The notes beneath the pieces were generated by a model. It ran no database searches. It worked only from the letters and a program-made list of their open reading frames with translations, and was not told the DNA's origin. From assembly GCA_964407825.1 (NCBI GenBank), contig CAYOXD010000034.1, forward strand, positions 1 through 25,599: DNA of 25,599 nt, written 5' to 3'. The position numbers and the translations under genes were made by a program. Every line of letters begins with the position of its first letter. Within the stretch, counting starts at the first letter, position 1. The stretch comes from CAYOXD01 sp964407825. GTDB lineage: Bacteria > Desulfobacterota > Desulfobacteria > Desulfobacterales > JAFDDL01. Below are positions 1 to 8,131 of this stretch, piece after piece.

Positions 1-97
1 GCAACGAAGACGCTCTTCCCCCCGTGATGAACGCCTGTCGTCTATTGTAGTGCTTGCGAGGAAGATTACACGAGGAGGACACGAAATTGCAAGCCGG

Positions 98-121
98 ATT
101 TAAACAAACGCCTTTCAGGCG
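98..121 (-). terminator. weak terminator-like hairpin at end of the tam/efflux block
   Basis: On the minus strand a 5-bp perfect stem (CGCCT, loop GAA, AGGCG; positions 121 to 109) is followed by a T-rich tract (TTTGTTTA). It overlaps the stop codon of the thioredoxin/HEAT gene. The stem is short, so this is a weak intrinsic terminator at best. Its position at the end of a long run of same-strand genes supports the call. Confidence 0.4.
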
Positions 122-1101
122 CCTTCCTGCTCCCGGGCGCGAATCGCATCGATGGCGTCCGAGGCAGCCTCGCGGACCGATTCGGGGAAGGCCTCGGACT
201 GATAGGGCTGCAGATGGGCCACGAGGGACGCGTCTCCGATCTCTCCCAGAAGATACAGCAGATCTCCCTGAACCGTGTCGGAACTTGCCGAAAGCAACGC
301 CATGATCTTCTCTTCCGCTCTCCGGGCCAGGAGCGGCGCCTCGGCGGCCAGGGTTTCGAGGGTCACCATGGCGCCCAGGCGGATTGGCCACTTCTCATCG
401 ATCAGAAGCTCGAAAATCGCGGGAAAGAGAGCATCGGCCGATGCCATCATTTGCGCGATCTGTGAGGCCTTGCCATCCTCGATAATACCCCTGAGGGAGG
501 TTGCGCTGAGACGGGCCGGGTCCCGGTGGACAATGCCATCGGCAAGCTCGGAGAGGCTCACGCCCCCGGTCCACCGGAGCTGGTCGTCCAGAATGACCGC
601 GGGAACGGACTGGATCTCGTACCGGGCCGCCTGCGCCGGGAAAAGCGCCGCGTCGACGATGAACAGTCTGGCCCCCGGCGTGATGGCGGTCAGGGCGGCG
701 AGGCGGCGTACCATTTCTGGGCAAAACGGGCACCGGCTTGAAATAAAAACGGTCAGGCGGGTGGGAAGACTCACCGCTGACAGGGCCCCGCGGATTTCAG
801 GAGATACCCCGGCGCCGGCAACCGGATCGTCCAGGCAGGCCAGAAAGACCGGCAGTTCGGGCCCGAGAGGCACCGCATGGTACAGAAGCCTGTCGCCGAT
901 TCCGATGGCGGGCATGCCATCGGCGGGTTTCAAAGGCTTTCGGTCCACGGCAATTTGTGGCGCACATCGGAGCAACTGATCGCAAAACTCGCTCAGCCGC
1001 CTGCCCGTCTCTCCGTTGTCGGCATGCAGGGTGATCTCGACCAAATCCGGCCGCAACCGGGCCCAGTCCTCGATCGTCCTGGTATCTTCTCCAGTCAACA
1101 T
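115..1101 (-). CDS. tandem thioredoxin-fold protein with C-terminal HEAT-like repeats
   Basis: Predicted 328-residue soluble protein. Residues 1 to about 100 resemble a thioredoxin-like fold without a redox motif. Residues about 110-205 form a second thioredoxin-like domain with a CPFC redox motif (Cys124, Cys127) and a Val-Pro cis-proline motif (Pro167). This double arrangement recalls the N-terminal domain of AhpF and protein disulfide oxidoreductases of the glutaredoxin-like family. Residues about 215-325 are helical with HEAT-like repeats (for example around 235-265 and 278-325). No signal peptide or membrane segment is seen, so it is probably cytoplasmic. The ATG is preceded by a GGAGGG about 10 bases upstream. 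It is the last gene of the minus-strand block, 54 bp after corA. The likely activity is thiol-disulfide exchange, with the HEAT part binding a partner protein. The partner is unknown. Confidence 0.8.
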   Translation of the reverse strand: MLTGEDTRTIEDWARLRPDLVEITLHADNGETGRRLSEFCDQLLRCAPQIAVDRKPLKPADGMPAIGIGDRLLYHAVPLGPELPVFLACLDDPVAGAGVSPEIRGALSAVSLPTRLTVFISSRCPFCPEMVRRLAALTAITPGARLFIVDAALFPAQAARYEIQSVPAVILDDQLRWTGGVSLSELADGIVHRDPARLSATSLRGIIEDGKASQIAQMMASADALFPAIFELLIDEKWPIRLGAMVTLETLAAEAPLLARRAEEKIMALLSASSDTVQGDLLYLLGEIGDASLVAHLQPYQSEAFPESVREAASDAIDAIRAREQEGA

Positions 1102-1155
1102 GAAAAAAGTCCCTCCGAATTTATGTTCCCATCCTGGCAGACGACACCAGATCCC

Positions 1156-2223
1156 CTACCACCACTTCTTCCGTTTGCAGTAGTACACCATTCCGGCGAC
1201 CGCCGTCAGCATCACGGCCCAGACGCCGGCGTATCCCCAGCGCCAGTCGAGCTCGGGCATGTTTTTGAAATTCATTCCGTAGACGCCGGCGATGAAGGTG
1301 ATGGGAATGAAGATGGTGGCGATGATGGTCAGGGTCTTCATCACCTCGTTCATCCGGTAGCTGACGATGGAAAGATACAGATCGAGAAATCCGGAGAGGA
1401 TGTCCCGGTAGGACTCGATGGTGTCGATGATCTGGATCGTGTGGTCGTAGACATCCCGCATGAAAAGACGCGTCGGCTCCCGGATGATCGCCGACTCCTC
1501 CCGGGTGAGACGATTCACGACTTCCCGGAGGGGCCAGACCTGCTTTCTGAGGAAGATGAGCTCGTGTCGCAGGGCATGGATGGTCTGCATGGCTTCGGCC
1601 CGGGGAGAGTCGATCAACTCGTCCTCCAGGGACTCCAGGTCCTGGCCCAGAGTTTCCAGAATGAGGAAGTAGTTATCGACGATGGCATCCGTGAGGGCAT
1701 AGGCCAGATAGTCGCAGGACTCCCTTCGCAGCGTGCTCCCGGTCTTGCCGATCCGCTCGCGCACGCCGTCGAAGACATCACCGGTGGATTCCTGGAAGGA
1801 GATGAGAAGGTCCGGGAAGATGATGAGGCTGATCTGCTCGGACTTGATCGCGCGGGTGCCGGAATCGTATTTGAGCATCTTGAGGACGATGTAGAGGTAG
1901 GTATCGAAGGCCTCGGCCTTGGGCCGCTGCCGGGTGCTGAGCACGTCCTCCAGGGTCAAGGGGTGGATCCCGAACTTCTTTCCGATGCTCTCCACCAGGG
2001 CCGCATCGTGCACCCCGTCGATGTTGAGCCACAGGCGCTTTCCGGCAGAACGCTTCAGGCCCGAGAGCGCTGCGGCATCCTGCAGCGCCGTGGTGGAAGT
2101 GCTCTTTTCATCGTAGGTGGTGAGGGTGATGCGGGTTTTGTCGAGTTTCCGCTCCCCCACATGGACCAGGGTCCCAGGGGCCGCGCCCGCCTTCTTGGAC
2201 GTTCTTTTGATGTATCGTGACAT
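1156..2223 (-). CDS. corA: CorA-family magnesium/cobalt transporter
   Basis: This 355-residue protein has the CorA layout: a long cytoplasmic N-terminal region, then two membrane segments near the C-terminus (about 294-313 and 333-349). The selectivity signature Gly-Met-Asn is at 316-318, directly after the first segment, and is followed by the short periplasmic loop with MPEL. A basic tail (CKRKKWW) ends the protein. Family knowledge says CorA forms a pentamer that conducts Mg2+, and in some members Co2+ or Ni2+, down the membrane potential. It starts 9 bp after the RND pump stop codon, so it is probably cotranscribed with the efflux genes. That arrangement could couple divalent-cation supply to pump expression, but this is inference. 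The length and motif are normal. Confidence 0.95.
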   Translation of the reverse strand: MSRYIKRTSKKAGAAPGTLVHVGERKLDKTRITLTTYDEKSTSTTALQDAAALSGLKRSAGKRLWLNIDGVHDAALVESIGKKFGIHPLTLEDVLSTRQRPKAEAFDTYLYIVLKMLKYDSGTRAIKSEQISLIIFPDLLISFQESTGDVFDGVRERIGKTGSTLRRESCDYLAYALTDAIVDNYFLILETLGQDLESLEDELIDSPRAEAMQTIHALRHELIFLRKQVWPLREVVNRLTREESAIIREPTRLFMRDVYDHTIQIIDTIESYRDILSGFLDLYLSIVSYRMNEVMKTLTIIATIFIPITFIAGVYGMNFKNMPELDWRWGYAGVWAVMLTAVAGMVYYCKRKKWW

Positions 2224-2232
2224 GGGGATTCC

Positions 2233-5200
2233 TTACTCTCCTTCCGGCGCTTGTGCGGCCGGGTGAATCATGCCGTGTCCCATCTCCCAGCGCTTGTCCA
2301 GGAAATAGAGGATCGGCACCGTCATCCTGGAAAAGATGAGGGAGGCCACCTCCCCTGCCATGAGGCTGATGGCGAGTCCCTGGAAGATGGGGTCGGAAAG
2401 GATCACCGAGGCGCCCACCACCACGGCCGCGGCCGTGAGCATCATGGGCCGGAAGCGCACGGCGCCCGCATCGATCACGGCGCGATCCAGAGGCACCCCC
2501 TGGGCCAGGCGAAGTTCGATGAAATCCACCAGGATGATGGAGTTTCGCACCACGATACCGGCACCGGCGATGAAGCCGATCATGGAGGTGGCGGTAAAAA
2601 AGGCGCCCAGGGCCCAGTGGGCGGGCAGGATGCCGATAAGGGAGAAGGGAATCGCCGCCATGATCACCAGGGGAGTGGTGTAGGACTGAAACCAGCCCAC
2701 CACCAGGATAAAGATCAGAACCAGCACCACGGCGAAGGCGATCCCCAGATCCCGGAAGACCACGTAGGTGATGTGCCACTCGCCGTCCCACTTGAGGGAA
2801 TAGCGCCCCTCGCTCCGGGGAGCGTGCGTCATGTACTGCTTCAGGTGATAGCCCTCCGGAAGGCTCAGGGCCTCGATCTTCTTTTTCATCTCCAGGATGG
2901 CATAGACCGGGCTCTCCTTGACGCCGGCCACATCCCCCGTGACGTAGACCACCGGCATGAGGTTCTTGTGGTAGATGCTCCGGTCGTTGTCCGTGGCCTC
3001 GAAGGTGACGAGGGCCGAGATGGGCACCAGGCGGCCGCCCGTGCCTCCGATCTTGACCGCGCCGAGCCGATCGATGCCGGCCCGGTCCGCCAGCGTGGGT
3101 TTGAGCAGGATCTGGACATCCTCCTTTTCAAGGGGCATGTGAATCAGCCCCAGGGATCGGCCTCTGAGGGTGGTTCGAAGCGCGGAGGTGATCTGGGCGG
3201 CGGAAATCCCGTTGAGGGCCGCCTTTTCCTTGTCGATATGGACGACATAGCGTTTCTGATGCCCCTCCATGTACCAGTCCACATCCACCACGCCGGGGGT
3301 TTGATCGAAGATGGAGCGGATCTTGAGGGCGATCTGGCGCTGGCGCTCGTAATCCGGGCCGTAAATCTCCGCCACCAGGGTGGCCAGTACCGGCGGCCCG
3401 GGCGGCACCTCCACCACCTGGATCCTCGCGCCGTAACGGTCCGCGATGGCCTTCAGGGCGGGCCTCACCCGCTTGGCGATGGCATGGCTCTGCTCCCGGC
3501 GGCGGTCCTTGGAGACGAGATTCACATGGATTTCGGCCATGTTGGGACCCCGCCGCAGGTAGTAGTGGCGCACCAGCCCATTGAAATTCACGGGACCGGC
3601 GGTGCCGGCATAGATCTGGTAGTCGGCCACCTCGTTCACCGTTGACAGGTAGCCGCCCATCTCCTGGCAGGCCGCGGTGGTCTCCTCCAGGGTGGCCGTC
3701 TCGGGCATGTTGACGATCACCTGGAATTCACTCTTGTTATCGAAGGGCAGCATTTTCACCCGAACCCAGCCGAAGGCCACCATGGCGCAGGCCCCCAGCA
3801 GCAACACCACCACCATGGATAGAAATCCCCATCGCCAGGCGGGCCGGTGGATCAGGGGGTCCATCACGCGGCGGTACAGCCGGGTGGTCCAGTCCTCGGC
3901 ATCGTGGGCACCGGCCGCCTCCCCCTTCCCATGCCCTCCCTTCCGGTGTTTCAGGAGCCGGATCGCGGCCCAGGGCGTGACGATAAAGGCGATCAGCATG
4001 GAAAAGACCATGGCCGCCGAGGCCCCCACCGGTATGGGCCGCATGTAGGGGCCCATGAGGCCTCCCACGAAGGCCATGGGCAGGATGGCCGCGATCACCG
4101 TCAGGGTGGCCAGGATGGTGGGGTTTCCCACCTCGTCCACGGCCTCGAGGGCCACCTGCAGCTTGGGCCGGTCGGCGTTCTCGGGCAGCCGGTAGTGGCG
4201 CACGATGTTCTCCACCACCACGATGGCGTCATCCACGAGAATACCGATGGAAAAGATGAGCGCGAACAGGGTGATACGGTTCAGGGTGTAGCCGTACAAG
4301 AAGAAGACCGCCAGGGTCAGGGCCAGGGTGACCGGTATGGCCAGCGCCACGATCCCCGCCTCCCGGTGCCCCAGGGTGAACCAGATAAGGGCACTGACCG
4401 AGAGCACGGCCAGCAGCATGTGAAACAGCAGTTCATTGGATTTTTCTTCGGCGGTCTTTCCGTAATCGCGGGCGATAACCACATGGATATCGTTCGGAAT
4501 GAGGGGCCCTTTCAGGTCCTTCACCTGTTGAAGCACCCTGCGGGCCACCCAGACGGCGTTGGCTCCCTTGCGTTTGGCCACCGTCAGGGTCACCGCCGGA
4601 AAGAGCCCTCCCCTGCCCGGGCCGATCCCCCCCGTGCCCGGATCCAGGGCCGCGGGCCCGGTGCCGTAGAACACGTATTTATTCGGCTCCGTGGGTCCGT
4701 CCACGATATCGGCCACGTCTCTGAGGTATACGGGTCTGCCGTTTGCCACGTGCACCACCACCCGGCCCACATCGGCGGCATTCCGGAAAAACCCGCCCAC
4801 ATGTACCAAGATCTGCCCCTCCGTGCTGGGAAAGCTCCCCGCATCCGCGGCCTGGTTGGCGCCCTCGACCATCTGCGCCACCTGATTCTCGTCCAGGCCG
4901 AAAGCCGCCAGCCGGACCGGGTCGAATCGTATCTGGACGGTGCGCCGCTCCCCGCCGATGAGCCGGGTGCTGGACACGTTGGGCTCACGCTTGATCCGGT
5001 TCTCCACCTCGGCCGCCACCCGACGAAGCTCATACCGATCCACCTCCCGGCTCGTGAAAGTAAGGGCCAGGATGGGCACATCATCGATATACCGGGGCTT
5101 TACAAGGGGCCGGGAGGCTCCGGGGGGGATGCGGTCGAAATTGGCCATGAGCTTGGACTGAAGCTTGACAATGGACTGCTCCTCGGGCTGGCCCACATAG

Positions 5201-5505
5201 AATCGCACCACCGCCATGGACATGCCGGGGCTGGAGGTGGAATAGACGTACTCCACCCCGGGGATCTCCCATAGCAGCTTCTCCATGGGCGACGTGACGC
5301 GCTGCTCCACCTCCTTGGCCGAGGCGCCAGGCATTCGCACGAAGACGTCGATCATGGGCACGATGATCTGGGGTTCCTCCTCCCGGGGCAGCTCGATCAC
5401 CGCCATCAGGCCGAGGAGAAGCGATGTGATGATGACAAGGGGGGTCAGCTTCGAGTCGATAAAGAAACGCGCGATCCTCCCTGCGGGTCCGAGCCGGCTG
5501 CTCAT
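2233..5505 (-). CDS. RND efflux pump inner-membrane subunit
   Basis: This 1090-residue protein is an RND superfamily permease (AcrB/CzcA-like). It has one N-terminal membrane helix (about 20-38), a first large periplasmic domain, a block of helices from about 360, a second periplasmic domain, and a final helix block from about 905. The proton-relay pair Asp425-Asp426 lies in GILVDDAIVVVENI in the fourth helix. The position matching AcrB Lys940 appears to be Arg987 (VVRNSIILVDF). A glycine-rich insertion (about 281-300) and a His/Gly-rich cytoplasmic loop in the middle of the protein are visible. Its start overlaps the adaptor stop by 4 bp, so the two are translationally coupled. With the adaptor and the TolC-family protein it should form a proton-driven envelope-spanning exporter. 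The substrate cannot be told from sequence. Confidence 0.95.
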   Translation of the reverse strand: MSSRLGPAGRIARFFIDSKLTPLVIITSLLLGLMAVIELPREEEPQIIVPMIDVFVRMPGASAKEVEQRVTSPMEKLLWEIPGVEYVYSTSSPGMSMAVVRFYVGQPEEQSIVKLQSKLMANFDRIPPGASRPLVKPRYIDDVPILALTFTSREVDRYELRRVAAEVENRIKREPNVSSTRLIGGERRTVQIRFDPVRLAAFGLDENQVAQMVEGANQAADAGSFPSTEGQILVHVGGFFRNAADVGRVVVHVANGRPVYLRDVADIVDGPTEPNKYVFYGTGPAALDPGTGGIGPGRGGLFPAVTLTVAKRKGANAVWVARRVLQQVKDLKGPLIPNDIHVVIARDYGKTAEEKSNELLFHMLLAVLSVSALIWFTLGHREAGIVALAIPVTLALTLAVFFLYGYTLNRITLFALIFSIGILVDDAIVVVENIVRHYRLPENADRPKLQVALEAVDEVGNPTILATLTVIAAILPMAFVGGLMGPYMRPIPVGASAAMVFSMLIAFIVTPWAAIRLLKHRKGGHGKGEAAGAHDAEDWTTRLYRRVMDPLIHRPAWRWGFLSMVVVLLLGACAMVAFGWVRVKMLPFDNKSEFQVIVNMPETATLEETTAACQEMGGYLSTVNEVADYQIYAGTAGPVNFNGLVRHYYLRRGPNMAEIHVNLVSKDRRREQSHAIAKRVRPALKAIADRYGARIQVVEVPPGPPVLATLVAEIYGPDYERQRQIALKIRSIFDQTPGVVDVDWYMEGHQKRYVVHIDKEKAALNGISAAQITSALRTTLRGRSLGLIHMPLEKEDVQILLKPTLADRAGIDRLGAVKIGGTGGRLVPISALVTFEATDNDRSIYHKNLMPVVYVTGDVAGVKESPVYAILEMKKKIEALSLPEGYHLKQYMTHAPRSEGRYSLKWDGEWHITYVVFRDLGIAFAVVLVLIFILVVGWFQSYTTPLVIMAAIPFSLIGILPAHWALGAFFTATSMIGFIAGAGIVVRNSIILVDFIELRLAQGVPLDRAVIDAGAVRFRPMMLTAAAVVVGASVILSDPIFQGLAISLMAGEVASLIFSRMTVPILYFLDKRWEMGHGMIHPAAQAPEGE

Positions 5506-6668
5506 GAAGCCTCCTCGGCAAGGGCGCCGTCCACGACCTGCGGCCCGGGGTCAAGAACGTAACGGTCCCCCGGGTTGAGCCCGGAGAGAACCTCAACCCC
5601 CTCTCCCCCAGCCAGGGGATTTCCTAGGCGAATCAGCCTGAAGCGAATGACATGCTTATCATCCACCTTATAGAGGCCCGTCAGCTCGCCCCTTCTCACC
5701 ACGGCGCTTTCCGGGATGTGGATGATCCGGATCTCGGGCCCGGGGATAAGGACCCGCACAAAGAGGCCCGAGCGCAGCCCCGGCACCGGGGACAGCGTCA
5801 GCTTGACCTTCACGGACCGGGTGGCCGCATCGGCCGCGGGCATGATGGCCTCCACGGTTCCGGAAACCCGCCGGTTCCCGAGCGCCGGAAGCACCGCCTC
5901 CAGGGACTGGCCGGGCGCCACGTCCCCGATCTTGGTCTCCTCCAGCACGAACACCGCGCGGTACCCCTCGAGCCCCTCCATCCGCACCAGGGGAAGCCCC
6001 GGGGAGGCAAGATCCCCGGGCTCGACCAACTTTTCCGTGATGATGCCGGCATAGGGCGCCCGCACCACCGTATCCCCACGGGTGGCGGCCGCGGCATCCA
6101 GTCCGGCCCGGGCAAAGCCCACCCGGTTTTCGGCCGCCAGCACCATGGACTTGGCCCGGTGGACGGCCGCCTGGACCGACAGATACTTCGCCTTGACCTC
6201 GTCGAACTCCTGGGGGCTGACCGACTCGCCGGCCACCAGCTTGCGGTAGCGATCGTAGGTGGCTTGGGCCAGCCTGGCTTCGGCCTGGGCCGCGTTCAGG
6301 GCGGCCTGGGCCGCGGCCTGGCCCCTTCTTGCCTCCTCGAGGGAGGCCACGGCCTGCTGATAGCCGGCATGGATCTGCTGCTGGGTGAGCACCACCAGGA
6401 CCTGGCCATGTTTCACCCGGTCGGCTTCGTGGACCTTGACCTCGCTGACCGTTCCCACCACCTTGCTGGAAAGGGTGCTGGCCAGCCGCGGCTCAACCGT
6501 CCCCACGGCCTCGTACTGCCGATGCCGCGTGTCCAGCCGCGCCACGGCGGTGCGGACCGTGACCTTCTTCTTCGCTCCGGGAGCGGTCTCGCCGGGTCCT
6601 ATCTTATCCCCGCAGCCCCCCATCAGCAGGCATAGAACAATGCCCCCAACCCATATGAATTTCCGCAT
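5502..6668 (-). CDS. RND efflux periplasmic adaptor (membrane fusion) lipoprotein
   Basis: This 388-residue adaptor has a short basic N-terminus, a hydrophobic stretch and a lipobox-like Met-Gly-Gly-Cys with Cys19 as the likely lipidated residue. The Met at -3 is less usual than Leu. A lipoyl/barrel-sandwich half follows (about 60-95), then an alpha-helical hairpin rich in Ala, Gln and Glu (about 98-195), the second lipoyl half (about 200-225, VVRAPYAGIITEK), a beta-barrel domain and a membrane-proximal domain. This is the AcrA/MexA/CzcB layout. It should bridge the RND pump and the TolC-like channel in the periplasm. It lies between the two in the gene order, 37 bp after the TolC-family gene and overlapping the pump start by 4 bp. 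Confidence 0.95.
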   Translation of the reverse strand: MRKFIWVGGIVLCLLMGGCGDKIGPGETAPGAKKKVTVRTAVARLDTRHRQYEAVGTVEPRLASTLSSKVVGTVSEVKVHEADRVKHGQVLVVLTQQQIHAGYQQAVASLEEARRGQAAAQAALNAAQAEARLAQATYDRYRKLVAGESVSPQEFDEVKAKYLSVQAAVHRAKSMVLAAENRVGFARAGLDAAAATRGDTVVRAPYAGIITEKLVEPGDLASPGLPLVRMEGLEGYRAVFVLEETKIGDVAPGQSLEAVLPALGNRRVSGTVEAIMPAADAATRSVKVKLTLSPVPGLRSGLFVRVLIPGPEIRIIHIPESAVVRRGELTGLYKVDDKHVIRFRLIRLGNPLAGGEGVEVLSGLNPGDRYVLDPGPQVVDGALAEEAS

Positions 6669-6705
6669 GAATTTCTCCTATTGGCGCCCCCCCTGTCCCT
6701 GTCCA

Positions 6706-8076
6706 TCACTCCAGCTTCGCCGTAAGGGTGCCGCTTGCCAGCTGAAGATGGATATAGGCCACCCGGTAATCGTGCATGGCCTGGTAGAGGTTGTCCCGGG
6801 CGTCCTCGATGGCGGTTTCGGCATCCAGGAGCACCACGATGGTGAGAAGCCCGTTGGCGTAACGGTCCGCGACGATGCGGCGATTCTCTTCAGCCTGGAC
6901 AACGGCCCCCCTGGCCACGCCGATCCGCTTATCGGCACTGCAGGCCAGGTAGTAGGCCTTTCGCACGGCCACCTGGATGCTCGAAATGAGCTCCTGACGC
7001 CGGGCCCCGACCTCGGCCAGCGCGGCTTGGGCCTCCCGGGTTCCGCTGATGGTTCGGCCGCCTGAAAAAAGGGGCACCTTCAGAAGGGCTCCAACCGTAT
7101 AGTTATCACCGGAATCGGAAAAATTCTCCGAGTTGATCTCATAGTTGCCGAAAAGGCTCAGGGAGGGAAGATGCCGACAGCGCTGCCGTTTAATTTCGTT
7201 ACGGGCCATGCCGGCCTGTTTTTCCAGCAGGTGAAGCTCAGGCCGGCGCTTGAGGGCCAGACGGATCCACTCAGCCAGGGATTGGCTCCGGCAGGGCTGT
7301 GTCGAAAGGTCATCCGAGAGGTGGTATCGGACCATGTCCTTGCCTCCCATGGCTGCGTCAAGGGCGGCCATGGCCACGGACAGGGCGCTGTCCGCCTCGA
7401 ATAGCTTCTGCTCCAGGTCGGCCAGGTGCACCTTGGCCCGCAGCAGATCGCTCTTCACCACAAACCCGGCCCCGTAGCGCTGCCGGACCAACTTGAGGTG
7501 GGCCTTGGCAAGGGCAATGGACTGTTCGATCACCTGGAGGTGGGCCCGACTCAGGAGGGCATCGTCATAGGCCACGGCGGTATCGGCAATCACCTGCTGC
7601 CGGGCCTGATTGCAGACGATCCTGGCCGCGTCGGCGCCCTCCTTCGCCTCGCGCCAGCCGAACCAGGTCTGCCCACCGTCGTACAGGGACCAGGTCAGGG
7701 AAAAAACGCTGACGAAATTATCGATCCCGTCCGGATCGTTCAACCGGGCCGGATCGAAATCCGCCTGGGTGATGGTCTCCTGATCGAGCTTGGTGCCGAA
7801 GGCCCACATGGGATTGGTGGTACGGCTGTAACGCTCGCTGAAGGCCAGCTGTGGCAGAAATCCGGCCCGGGCCTGGCCCACCCGGGCATCGGCGGCCCGG
7901 CGCCGGCTGTTGTAAATCTCCAGCCGGGGCTGCCGGGAAAGGGCGATGGCCACGGCCTGGAGCCGGCTCAAAGGCCTCGGCGTCCCGGGCGGGGCAGCCC
8001 AAAGGATGTAAGGAAATACAAAGAGCAGTCCGATAGGGTACAGGAGCTGCCAGAGGGTCAACCGGTGCCGTTTCAT
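6706..8076 (-). CDS. TolC-family outer-membrane efflux protein
   Basis: This 456-residue protein has an N-terminal signal peptide (hydrophobic about 8-27, ending ILWAA) and two homologous TolC-type halves. Each half combines long Ala/Glu/Arg-rich helices with short beta segments, such as VFSLTWSLYDGGQTW and GALLKVPLFSGG. The repeated pattern of a beta strand ending in a Gly-Gly turn is typical of outer-membrane efflux proteins. It should form the trimeric exit duct for the adaptor and RND pump encoded next to it. The start is 55 bp after the tamB stop codon, so readthrough from the tam genes is possible. Which pump it serves is inferred from the gene order only. Confidence 0.92.
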   Translation of the reverse strand: MKRHRLTLWQLLYPIGLLFVFPYILWAAPPGTPRPLSRLQAVAIALSRQPRLEIYNSRRRAADARVGQARAGFLPQLAFSERYSRTTNPMWAFGTKLDQETITQADFDPARLNDPDGIDNFVSVFSLTWSLYDGGQTWFGWREAKEGADAARIVCNQARQQVIADTAVAYDDALLSRAHLQVIEQSIALAKAHLKLVRQRYGAGFVVKSDLLRAKVHLADLEQKLFEADSALSVAMAALDAAMGGKDMVRYHLSDDLSTQPCRSQSLAEWIRLALKRRPELHLLEKQAGMARNEIKRQRCRHLPSLSLFGNYEINSENFSDSGDNYTVGALLKVPLFSGGRTISGTREAQAALAEVGARRQELISSIQVAVRKAYYLACSADKRIGVARGAVVQAEENRRIVADRYANGLLTIVVLLDAETAIEDARDNLYQAMHDYRVAYIHLQLASGTLTAKLE

Positions 8077-8131
8077 CGCGCCTCATGCTATGCAGGGGGT
8101 TCAGGTTTCACTACAGGCCGTTCACAGAATA

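Noticed and set aside
877..2220. 447-codon open frame on the plus strand
   Set aside because: It is antisense to corA and the redox/HEAT gene and shows no recognisable motif; long antisense frames are expected at this GC content.
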